DNA of 64,000 nucleotides from Undaria pinnatifida. Taxonomy: Eukaryota; Sar; Phaeophyceae; Laminariales; Alariaceae. Below are positions 1 through 12,400 of the stretch, piece by piece. The stretch covers positions 11,178,718 through 11,242,717 of the forward strand of contig JABAKD010000022.1 of the NCBI GenBank assembly GCA_012845835.1. Direction: 5' to 3'. The first letter of the stretch is position 1; each line of letters starts with the position of its first letter. The notes beneath the pieces were generated by a model. The model did no database searches and was not told the DNA's origin. It saw only the letters and a list, made by a program, of their open reading frames with translations. Made by a program: the position numbers and the translations under genes.

Positions 1-335
1 TAGGTCCTCAAAATGAGGAGCATCCCCGCCCCCCCCAAAGAAAATGGCGCACCTTCACCGCAGCAATGCGTCTCTGCGTATAGGGGTGAAGCTTGACAGG
101 CCAAATTCAATGCAAGCTGCACGACACGCGCGTAGCATCAACCATCGGATGCTGCGTGCTCAAGTCAACCATAGATGATAAGACGGCGCTTCTCATCCGT
201 TTTTTTTCTATCGCTAAACATAGGACTCCAAAGGGGTTAATCTATGCAGAGGGATGGCGGCACACCGTGTCCGGATCATGTTCATTCGCAGGCTACAATG
301 ACATGTGGAGGCCTTTCTCAAGCGCCACGACGTAC

Positions 336-449
336 CCTATTCGCCGGGAAATCCGCGTTGTACTGCTCCGCGAAACCGTGCACCATAGCTCGGAGGACTT
401 CCAAGTCCGGACCTTCTTCGTACACCTTGGGTGCCGCCTGCACAAGAAC
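336..449 (-). CDS. Dynein heavy chain exon 36 (AAA4 approach)
   Basis: Codes for 38 residues from [20 protein letters not shown] through YNADFPANR. The family form is 'YE...D...LR..L......YN', just before the AAA4 block. Acceptor is cgaggcag and donor AGG|GTACGT. The next exon lies beyond the left edge; nothing in bases 1-335 resembles it. Confidence 0.9.
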
Positions 450-3400
450 CTGCCTCGAAGGGAAGAAGGGGATACACCGGAAAACCCCTGAGCCGTACGT
501 GTAAAGTGGAACAATATTTGAGCCGTACGCGTCAGAAATAGCAGTAGTAGTAGTAGTAGTAGTAGTACCAGTAGTAGTAGCAGTAGTAGTAGTAGTAATA
601 ATAGTAGTAGTAGCAGTAGTAGTAGTAGTAGTAGTAGGAGTAGTAAAAACCTTAACTAACCCTACCTAGTACTAGTAGTAGTAGCAGTAGTGCCGAGATT
701 GATTGGACGTGAGGTATACGTATAAAAGTGATCTCAGGCGAGTGAAGCGGGGAACGAAGGCATGTTCGGCGTTGTAACTTCTGTGTGCCCCCCTGCTGAA
801 TACCAGTCACCAGTTCGACAACGAGGCCAAGGTAGACATGAAAAACAACAAAAAAAATAGGCTCGGTACGGGATCGAGGCCATGCGGTAACCGCTATCAC
901 ATAAACCCACGACCTGTTGGTAAAATCGTTTCGCCATGCAGACAGATCAAATGATCGAAACACCCATTGGTTGACTGACCTTAGGGATGCTCGTTCACCA
1001 ATCCCTCTCTAGGATCTCAGAGTTTCGTAATGTTTTTCAAGCATTAAGCGTAACGAGCTTACGCTTATCATCTGAATTTACCGATAGGTGGTGACGTGCG
1101 GGTGCAATCGCTATAAGCATTATCCACGTTCCAGGGAGACGATGTAGACAAAAAAAACGTGCAGTGCGACCCTATCGTAGAGGGTTTCCTCACCCCATCC
1201 TCGTCGTGCTCGTCGGTCCTCAAGAAATCCACGAAAAACGCCTCCTTCGTGACCATTGTTTGGAGCGTCACATCATCCGCTGGGGGGGACACCTCGTCCT
1301 CGCCCGGACTCTCTCCGGTTACCATCTCGTACGTCAGCAAATGCCCCTGCAGGGAAGGCGTGTGATGTGATGTGATGTGTTGTGTGACTTCAGGCCCAGA
1401 GGTTCAACCAATGACCAGCCGCGTGCAGGTGGCGCATGCTTACACCGCAGGAGGAGTGCACGTAGTTTTTTTTTTAAGTTTTTTTCTTGTTTTTTTTTTT
1501 TTTTTTTTTTTTTCACACACTTCTACTCTGCACCTTCTGGACAAGCCGTGGTCACAAGTGTCGTTCCTTCTTCCCCCCGGTTCTTACCTTCAATTTTTAT
1601 ATCGCGCATAGGGTTCATCGATCCCTCTGCTCGTCAATTTTTCATCGAGTGTTGCTAACCCACGCTCTCGCGCTTTCCGCAAGTCAATTTTTGCGCAAGA
1701 AAAAGTCCACACGAATTTATACGAGCATGCATTCGGCGGAACTCGAACTCACGAAACTGACCTATACCAGGCTCGAGGATAACCTGATGCGCCACCGGGG
1801 CGACCGGGTATTAAACTCGCTTGAGAAGCGTTACATGCCATCAAAAGCAATAAACCAGAGTTCGAGAAAGAAAAGAACGGGGCGCCTCGGCGAAAAGCTC
1901 CCATGGCCTAGGCATCTAACAAAAAATACAGCAAAAAAAAATACTTCGCAGTGAAGTCCCTCCAACGATATGGGTGGTTCCTCAGGTAAATAGCCCTCTC
2001 AGTCACCAAATGGCACGGCCAAAAAAATCCACTCTCCTCCTAGCAGAGCACGCGTTGGTCGTAGGGCAAGACACAAATTTACCACAGCTTTTTACGCCGG
2101 TGTTGTAAGGCTTAGTTTGGCAAGCTATTGGTTAACCTTATGCAAGTGGTCAAAACGGACTAATACCCCACTAATTCCTTAAAAAAAAATGGCTTCGTCG
2201 GCAGGAGGACACGAACCTGCGCTAAAAAAATCACAATGGGTTTCCAATCCGTTGCATTTCCCCTTCGGGTTGTGGTTTGGTTGAAATATCCGGGGGAGTG
2301 TCGCAAGCCGAAACGAGGGGGGTCGAAAAAAAAAAACCCTTGAAAAACAAAAAAAAAATACAATACAATACAACACTGTAGTCATACAGCCACCGCGCAA
2401 GTATCCCGCCTGCAAGTAAACGCCGACCAGCCCAGACGACTATTTTTACAGCTTAGTCTACAATTTTCCCCGAAATGATGTGGTTCGACTATGGCCTAAA
2501 ATCCCGGGCGTGTCGCGAGTAGAAAGGGAGCGACACAGGCGTCCCGATGAGCCTCGCATTCCAGATATAAAATTACAAAAAAAACTTGAAAACTAAAGAA
2601 AACCGATGAGCCTCGCATTCCAGATGTAAAATAAAAAAAAACTTGAAAACTAAAAAAAAAGGTAATTTAGCCACCACCCCGCTAGTAGACCACACTGGGC
2701 AATTAACACTGATCAGAACCCACGATATACTCTACAACCCATACATTCCCCTGTTTTACAACATTCTCCCGCAATAGTCTATTCCAAACCCTTGTATCAC
2801 CCCCCCCCCCGAAAACTGCGTTACCTGAGGCGCGCTGAGCACCCCGCGTCCTAGAACCGCGGTTTGGTGGTCCAACTCCTTCAAAAACGCCGCCCTGTCC
2901 TCCAGGGTGGTCAGCTTGTCCGCGAACACACGGCTGCACTCATGCCTCCATAGTTTCACCAGGCAAACCTCGGTCGAGATGCTTGCCTTCGGGGCACGAA
3001 GAAGGCCCTGTATCACCCACAGAAAGAGCGGGATGTGGGTAGGCGGGTAGTTAGTGGTATCTTAATATTGTTTACTTATTTATTTCTTTTATCTGTTTTA
3101 ATATAATATGATGTTGTTGTTACTACTAAAATGTTTGCCGTCCCAAAATGTGCAGCACGCGTCATTCGCCAAACAAAAGACGAAGAAAACAACAGTGCAA
3201 AATAAGATACGCAAAAGAACAACACACGAAACCGATTGACGAACAAAACTCTTCCTCCTACTGTAACATTTCGCCGACGCTTTAACTCGTATACAGTTTG
3301 GGATCAATGAGGCTTCTCTGCTGCGATCAGCCGGAGACTCTCACCCAGGGCTACTGCCCCCGCGTTGATTCGATGGTAATCAACGCGGCACCTCGTCGCA

Positions 3401-6400
3401 GAGAGTAGTCACCCGGGTGAAATAAACACTACAAAAAAACTGATGTCGTTGTCGGCGTGTCTCGCGTACAATGATGGGCGGGCGGGATGATCTGTTTTCC
3501 CTAACCGCTTCCCACTCTCTCTAGCTGCTGCACGGGAGCCGACAATGCCAGCGGAACCATCTTTCTTTTTCTGCACATCTATCAGGCTTTTCTCCTACCC
3601 CGGGGACGGACTTTTTCTGTCCCCGGGGTTTTGCTCCATGATTACTATGTATGTTTTATTGACTTTCATATCATACGAAGTATCCTATGATAAGGTATTC
3701 TTATGTTTGATGCGTTACTGGTACGTTAGGGTTTCACGAAAGCAGGCGTACATCGGTATGCCTTTTTTCGGGGCCCGAATAAGCCCCTTTACCAGAGGAG
3801 AGGGCGGGCCGTAGGTAGGCGTAATGTAGGCAGATAACAGTTTTACAAAAAAAATGCGACGTCTACTACTGCCAAAATAAGCGTTTTCCGAGAGGAGGCA
3901 TTGCACCGAATCAGTTTGTTATGTCACTAATAAAAAAAATTGAGGCGCTTGTGTGTTTCTCACTGATCCAATCCTGCATCCAACGTTTCCGCCGTACGTA
4001 CATGAAGAAAAAAAACTCCTTGTGTTCAAGGCACGAAGTCCGATTCTTCGAACGACGTTTTTTGCCTACGCTTGTGAAGATACCCCCAGAGCCCTCCGGC
4101 GTTGAAGTATATTCAATGTCCAGTCCTTCGAGTGACGGTTCCGCCTTGAGCACATAAGAAAAGGCAGCTGCTGCCAATAGTCTCCTTGTTATGTCGAGAG
4201 CATAGCGCCTACTCTTTTCGACCGATGTTTTCTGAAAGTATATAACTTTTTTAGCCATTTTTTTTGTTATTACCTCCTCCGGTGAGTTGATAAAATCAAG
4301 CTTAAGCTCACCACACTTCCACGTATTGCCATACATGTCACGTATCGATTTATTTCAATCGTGTTCGCAACCCAGCGTAAGCCGGTGTGTCCTAGCGTCC
4401 AATCCTTCGACCGACGTTTTTTTTAGCCACATCTTACCTGAAAAACCCTTGACAGCTCCCGCATATTGAAGGTGTAGTGGAATTTGCTGGGGGAGGGGAG
4501 CATTTTGGCCCTCATCCAACGCCAAAGCGCGGTTGTCGCCGCGGGCAGGCGCTCACTGAAGAGTATGAAGGTCGGACGTCGCTCCTGCGATGGAAACCGA
4601 CCTTTCACCTGAAAATGAAACCGAAACGTAAACGTAAAAGACTGTTGAAAACTACTGCTGTGTTGCAAACATTCAGCAAACAGTTGTGGCGATGCTATCA
4701 ACGGTCAAGGCATGTCATCCTCATATAACCCTGTCGTTCTCCGTACCCCATCGGCGAGTGACGCTCCAGGCGATTGGGGATAGCCCCACCAATAAAGAGA
4801 TGTTTCGGCCAAACAAACGAAAACGCTATCGTGTACGATAGCACGCGTTGTACGGTTTACCGCTACCGCACACGATAGCACGCGTTCTCCGGCTTACCAT
4901 GCGGTCATAGACTGAACTTAACGCTCTCCACCGGGGACACGGTCACGAAGCTACGAAGAGAGACGGCGAACGCGAGCTAGGCACGAGAGATTATCCCCCT
5001 AAAGCCCGGCTTACCATGCGACCGTAGATTGAGTTGATGCTCTCCTCCGGTGGTACGATCATGTTGAAGATGAAGAAGTGTCGCTTCAGGCGGTTGGGGA
5101 TGTCGTTTTTGCCCGCCCCTGGGTGGTTCATCGCGCCCACATACTGCAAGTCTTCGATTACCTGCAGGGCATAGATTAAATAACGCGTTGGGTTCCACCG
5201 GGCATATACGCCAAATGGCCCATACGACAGACGGAAATTTCACACGGTATCACTCTGCACAGCAACGCAACGGCCGTCGTTTTGGTTCTTACTGCCCGCA
5301 TGTGTAGGGAATTTAGAGGGCCGAGAGTAACGTCGAAAAGAGCTGATGGATGCGGTACCGACTGTAGGCAAACCTGTCGACGCTGAGGCAGTAGATCATG
5401 CAGTAGCTGGCGCTGAGCAGAGGTTGGGGTAGCGCAAAAAACCGGGAGTGGATTCATATCTTACAGCACCCAGACAGGCAGGTAGGCAGGCGTCAAAGCT
5501 TCCTGCACTGACGGTTTCGTATCCTAGTAAACCGCCTTGCCATATCGTATTAAATCCAAGTATCCTACGAAAATTGACGGTTCCGGCATCGGCCACTGCT
5601 GGTTGGCGATGATAAGAAATGGTGTCCGCGAACGACAACAATGGAAAAGATTCCTCCTACGGGACGGGCGCAGCATGCTCCCACTCGCGCTTCTTCGCCC
5701 TCACGCCGCTGGCAGACGCTTGAAAATGTCGCGATCGTCGTCCTTTCGGTCGCAATACTATAACCAAGATATCTAATCAAGAATCAAGTTCAAAAAGGGT
5801 TAAGTCAAGAACCTTGCATGGCGAAAAAAAAACAAAAAGTGCACCTTTTCCGCTGCACAGACCTGAAAACATGGTATGTTGGCGCTAAAGCTTAACACAT
5901 ACTTCCACGGCGACGAATATATCATGGAACCCACCGAAGAGCACGCGACAGCGGCTTGTCGCTCGGGTGAGCGTGGGCTCTGAGCCGCTGAAACGACTGA
6001 GGTCCTGATGGTGAACAGTGCAAAAAAAAAAATACACCGTACGTCGCGTTGGTGAGATCCGTACGTCGCGTTGGTGAGATGAAGACCAAGGACTCACGGT
6101 ACGATAGAGGTTGGCCCATTTTTTTTTTCAGGCTCTAGGTTTCAGGAGCTCTGTTCCCAAAGCCAAAAAAGCTAATTTTTTGAGAAAAATGAAAAAAATG
6201 CAATCCGATGAACTATCTCATGGCCTAGGTAATGAAAAAAGAAAAAAAAAATCCGAAAAAAACGTTGAAAATTCCGACGATTTTGGGTTAAGGAAAAAAA
6301 AAAATTGCCAAAAAGTGCAACCTCTATCGTAGAAAGCCTCCTAAGAATTGCAATCAATCGGCATTTTCGTTGGCCGCTATGCATGGGATCACTTGAGGGT

Positions 6401-9400
6401 TAAAACCGTCACTCCTAGCGTCTCAGTTCACTGATCTTGACCTTTGTTTTTCCCAATCCGCGCGGGAAAAAAAACTGAATGGCCCATGCGGCGGTGAACG
6501 GCAATCCTCACAGCACTTTGGACGAAAAATCAAGGATTTGTTTGGTATTCGCATCAGTACCCCAAGGGTACCTATATTCCCGTCCATAAGTGGATACAGG
6601 GCGCAGTGAAAAAGTACTCGGCGGCCTGCGGGGCGGCACGGCGACCTTTGTCAGACCCCGGTTACCTTTAGCATCAGATCGAGGCGCAAAAGCTAAAACA
6701 AACGAGCACAAGGACAGTGGCCCTGCACCAAAATCTCATACCGCCGTCGTTTGCTGTGCTTCCTCGGATGAAATGGAATATGAACGTCGATCTGAGCTAC
6801 GGTAGCCCCACCTCCGTTTTTTTCTACCGGGCCACTCGCGCAAGTGACCGCCCTGTAGCTGGCTTAAAACAAAGGGCCTATAAAGATTTTTGTTGGTACA
6901 GCGTAAACAAAAAAAAAAAACCTTGCACGACGGTGGATTTCGCGAAACAGGATAGGCAGTCGCGCGTGCGAGTGGCCCTGCGCTAAGGACAGAAAGGGTC
7001 AAGAGGGTTTCCCCTTTTACCGAAGCTTTGGTCCTTCAATTCCACCGGGCGTAGACCGTGTCTACAGCCGGGGGTTATGTTTTTTTCGGAGCCCTTTTGG
7101 CAGCGGCTCGGGGTCACTCGCGCAAGTGACCCCCCCATTCTTTTTTCTCAAGCTTTCGTGTCCTTTATTTTATTTTCTCGACACGAAACCGCCATCGAAC
7201 GGTTGGCTACGCCGCGCCAAGCTGATCGGCTATTGGCTGTTTTTCGTTGAGGTACAGAGTCACTCGGGCGAGTGAAGAAAAACGCGGTATTGAAAAAATG
7301 ACGCATGTAACGATAGCGGTGTGTGCACGTTTTTCTTTTTTTTTGTCTGAGGTTTTCCTAAAACTTGGGAGCTTAAGAACTAGTCTCCCCGAAAAAAACT
7401 GTTCGGGAGCAAAATAAAAACTTTTACCGGCTTAAAAACAAAAAACATCCCACCCGTGGCCTATGATTAAAACGAGATTAATGCAAGAAAAAAATGGCCT
7501 ATTATTTATTTTTTCCGACGATTTTGGGTCAAGGGGAGCCCCGTCATGTAAAAACCATTTTCGCCAAAAAAAGGTATACCTCTGTCGTAGCACGCATCCC
7601 CTTTCCCCCACCTTGAGGTCGCCGCGCTTGTCCTTGTCAAGGAAGCAGAAACCACCTGTCTCCACGAGCTGACGGACTATCTCCAGCGTCGGCTGGTCAT
7701 CCCACTCGTTAACCTACCGTCGCCAAGGGTCACAAATCGACGGAGAAAGTTCGGCTGAGCATGGCTTTGAACACCGTTGTTCAACAAGTACTTATCGCAC
7801 CGACAGGGAGCCGCATGCAGCCGATTAGCTTTGAATACCGACGACGACGCGTGCCGCCCGCGCGCGGACGTCAGGATACGAAGTAAGCTTGGGTGCGGTG
7901 GCTCCACGGCGGCAGGAAAGGGGGCAAGAAGTTTGGATGGGACCAACGGCCGGTGTAGGAGGCCTCATCCAATCCAACACTTGCATTAGGTGATCCGCCA
8001 GGGACGTAAATAATACAGCAACATTATTCCGGGACATGCTGCAGCGTCGAAGATACCTCGGACGAGGGCATCCTCCGCGCGGCGTGGTATATCCATAGGC
8101 GAGGACCCGCTGCCGGCGCAGGAGGCCTCATCCAATTTAATACTTTACGGCGTGCGATCCATAACGGAGAGGAATAACGCAACAGGAGAACTGCATCCAG
8201 TTGATTAGCTTTGAGTTCCGTTCAACGGCACAGGAGGCCTCTTTTCTAGCTTGTGTTGAGAGTCGTTCTATGGTTGGCTCCCCCCACCTATTCTTTAACG
8301 AAATTTTCCGGTTTTGAAACCGGCTCCCGACCGTATCTTCCGAAATACGGTGCCCCCTCGCCACCCCGACGTCAGTGTCCGATAGTCCTTTGCAAACAAG
8401 AAAACGTGTGAAGGGATTTTGTTCATAGCATCCTTCCTCGGGCCGAGCAGCCGTGAAACGTTCGCCAAATAATATCGCTGTTTTTCTTGGGGGGGGGCTA
8501 TCGTAGAATCAGTCGTGAGGAGAATCCTGCTACGGTAGAGGTAGAGCTTTCTAGCAGAAAAACACACACACATCTGAATTGCGGGCCTCCTTAACCCATT
8601 ATCGCGGGAAAAACAATGGTTGTCTCACAGAGCGTCGATACACGCACGGCACACAGACGATGCACGTGAAATTGTGCATTCGAGACCGTGGTCCTCGTAG
8701 CGGGGGAATTATGTATTGACCGCTAGGGACCAGCAAGGCAGCGCGCTTAGTTGTCGCCACATTACATTTTTATCTGGGACCGAAATGTAACAGAGTAGTG
8801 TCTAGATTATAACGTACGCCACAATCTACCTTGAGCATACCTGGTAAGCATATACGATATACTTGGTATGTATGTACGATGTACCTGGTCTGTGCTATTA
8901 TATTATGTTAGCCATCCAAAAATGTACTTCGTATATCGGGTGTGTGTGAAATTTGTTGAGTTCATACTGTTAATATTTTCAAGACCACTAATTATTTTTG
9001 ATGGTACCCAGAACGAGGCGATATCAAGGAGAGAGACGTTTGCGTGGCATTTCTTCATCCGACCCCGTCGCACCTCCGGCATGCTGAGGTCGTCCAAAAA
9101 CACCGTCATGCCACACCCGGAGGGAGGTCCGAAGTTCTTGCCCCCCCTCTTGTCGAGCTCTCCTTCAATGGTTGCCTGCATGCACACCAACAGAACGAAA
9201 AGAAAACTTTGTTGGTGAGTCTTTCGCACGCCGGGGGGGGGGGGGGGGGGGGGGCGTTGAATATTTTTACGGTATTTCAACCCTTTTGGGAATTCGGAGG
9301 GAACGTCAGGTCAGTCCCAGCGAGCGACGGGCGCCGCGCTGAGAACGCACTCGTCGACAACTCTTAGCCCGGGCGAGGAGACCCTACCTCGGCTGAAGAG

Positions 9401-12400
9401 GCCTGGTTAAAGCCGATCCAATCCTATTTTGTAGTATTGTGTAATCGGCGGCAGCGTAGAACGGCAGTAAAAATGTATACCAATATGTCCAGAAATATAA
9501 TCAACATTTGCACATTAACATTGAAATAATTTTTTAAAATATATTCTGGAAAAGAGTGGCATATTATGTACGAACGTACATGCATCTTACTACCTGTACA
9601 TCGGGAGGCCTTTGCCGCTTGAAGAGCTGCTTATAGTGTCAAACCTATCTACTGTATGTATGTAGTCTGCTGGCCGCATGCTACGAGAGAGGTGTACCAC
9701 TTTTTGGCTTTTTTTTTTTCTGAATGACGGGGTTCCTTAGCTCAAAACCTTCGAAACGTATTCTTCTGCGGCTTCACAGATCATTAGATGAGGCCTCCTC
9801 CCCCAGCCGGTGGGCCTACCCGTATCCTCAGTATTTCTCCTTCAACGTATGTTCTCTGGCTTTGAGCTCGTGGGAAACAGGCACAATGATCGATGTGGCC
9901 TAGATTCTCCAGGTATTCACCGGTTCCAAATGATGGAGCCACGTCCGTACCATCGATGCCTCATTTTCTGGAAATCCGATTTTATTGTAGTTTTATTTTC
10001 GCTTTAGCAAATACCTGGTTTCTGTTCGTGCATACCTAGGTCTCGTGCGCTTTGATCATCTGATCATCGGGTCACACTTTCATTTCGCTAAAAAAAATCA
10101 GTTCACTGGCGGAGGTATAGAGCTCCTTATCGCCTTTATTACTGGACACCTTTTTTGGGACAAATTTACTTGAAGTTAGTATAGGGAGGGATTTGGGGAC
10201 TCTAAAGGGGTCAACGCCTTCACTACTGGAAACCCTTTTTGAGGAGAAATTTACTTGAAGTTAGTATAGGGAGGATCAAAATGGTGCGCGCCTGCCGAAG
10301 CCTATGTCGCCGCTTGTAGGTCTACCGATTGCATTCAGCCAGAGACTCGATATAGATTGTTTTGCGTGCTGAACAGCAAGTGAGTGGGTATACAACCCGA
10401 ATTAGAATAATCCGTGACAAGCCGAAACAAGCGCTCTTAGCTACACGCATTGCTCTCATCGGTAGTGCGAAACAAGTAGCGTTTGAGTCGTCCTGCGGTA
10501 GCCCCCCCAACTTTTCTTCAGCGAAATTGCCGGTTTCAAAACCAACGCTCTCCCGGCCGTATCTCCTGAAATACGGTGTCCCTCGACACCCTCCCCGACG
10601 TCATCGCTCGATAGGCCCTTTGCGCACAAGAAAATATATGGGCACTTTTTTTTCAATAGTATCCTTCCTTGTGTCGAGCAGCCATGAAACGTTCGTTGAA
10701 GAAATTCGCTAGTTTTTTTTGGGGGGGGGTATCGTAGAATCAGTCGTTTGTTTTTTGTTGTTGCTCATCTCGTCTAGCATCCTTCCCACTGTTTATTTCT
10801 CCTTCTTCTCCCTCCCTGCTGCAGTAAACGTAACTCAGTCCCGAGGTCACTGTATAAGCAGAGGCTCTTCTTGCCCCTCCCCCCCCCTCCGGCACATGCC
10901 TCGTTGTTATCGCGAAAAATAGCTCAGCACTTTCTTCCCCCGTCGACGCGCGTCGACTTGTGTTTACTACAGGCGGGTTTTGACCACAATTTACACGTTT
11001 ATAGCTGCGCCCGTGTTTCTATACGGGCCGCGGAAGAGGTGCACAATTTTCCCTCTCAGGGTGATGGCTTGAGAAGCTCTATATCGTGTGCCTCGATGGT
11101 GAAAATCATTAATTATACCATGTCGAACACACGGAGGACAAAACGCTTGGAGTCATACTGAGATGATTGATTGCCAGCCCCCAGACAAAAATCGTGTTCC
11201 TCGAAGGTGAAAACTAAGTCATGTCTTGAATGAGTATGAATTTATTAAGAAAAAAAATGGCGTTGTATCGTGCGCCCATGTGAATGTGTGAAACGGGGGC
11301 CGGGTGTCGCATGCAAAAGAATCATCATTTGAACCCCAGGCATATTTTTTTGACCCTTATTACGGCAGTTACCTGACACCAAAAATACTGCTTTAGAGTA
11401 AATGGAAAATGCAACCCGATTATCAGCAAAACCCATGACCTAGGTGTGGTGTTCAAAATCAATCATATTGCACAACAAGAGCAGTCATTCCGACCATATT
11501 TGGGCTAAGGAGCTCTCTGTCATCCAGAAACCAAAAGTTAGCAGAAACGTGTTGTTTCTACCGTGGCACGCGCTGTTTTTGGTGACAAAATACGTAGAAT
11601 TAGTGTGTGCATAGTCCCGTTTTTAACGTGTAAAATAAGTCCCGAACTATAGTATCCTTCTCGGCTTTTCAAGTCTGGGGTTACCCATGGCGTTCCCTCC
11701 TAATACGTTTGTTTTGTTGCTTGAAACTTGCCCGAGGTGGTGGCGTGGGAGGAGAAAGAAAACTCGATTTTGACCGGCATGGAGTCGTTCTTGAGGGCGT
11801 CGAAGTACAATAAAAGCCATGGTATTAAACATTTCGTGAGACTAGTTCACCCCCACACTACACGAAACATCTATATAACAAATATAGCGAAGGGAAACAC
11901 TATTAGAGTTCGGCAACCGAGCCAAGAGCAATGTGTCTTTCGTCGCGGTAAATAATTACGTAGGCGTTTTGGTTCAGGTCATGTGGTTGAATAATTGGCA
12001 TTGGTTGCAACAGCATGGCAGTGTTTGGTCGATCGCGTCAGTGGCAACAACAAGTGAATTCAGCACGGGACGGTGTTGGCAGACTGGTATAACACACAAG
12101 CAGACAGTGTACTGTTGCTAGTAGCTGGCCACCAGCTGCTGGGCCAGGCATTTGTGATTATCAATTGATTATTTCACGACTATAAACCCCAAAACCCCAA
12201 ACCCCGATATAGATACGCCTAATTCCCATACCTTCACAATAATCTGCGATCTGCCGGTTTACTGCATCTTCGTAGACCTTCACTTTGTCTACGGGCGAAG
12301 CTATCCTATAAGTGTGTAACGTTTCCGTTCTTGCGCGTTTTTCTTGCCTGGAACATGCCCGAGGTGGTGGCAGAGGAAAAGTTGATTCGCTTGACCAGCA

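Noticed and set aside
4550-4584. Acceptor ctcttcag for exon 33 (start at SERLPAATT)
   Set aside because: It would leave exon 33 out of phase with exon 32; the upstream ccatcgcag restores phase 0.
7301-7611. Family A elements as introners that created whole introns
   Set aside because: The introns containing them are much longer than one element and the other splice site lies far outside, so the elements look like later insertions. Kept only as a question in the donor-proximity finding.
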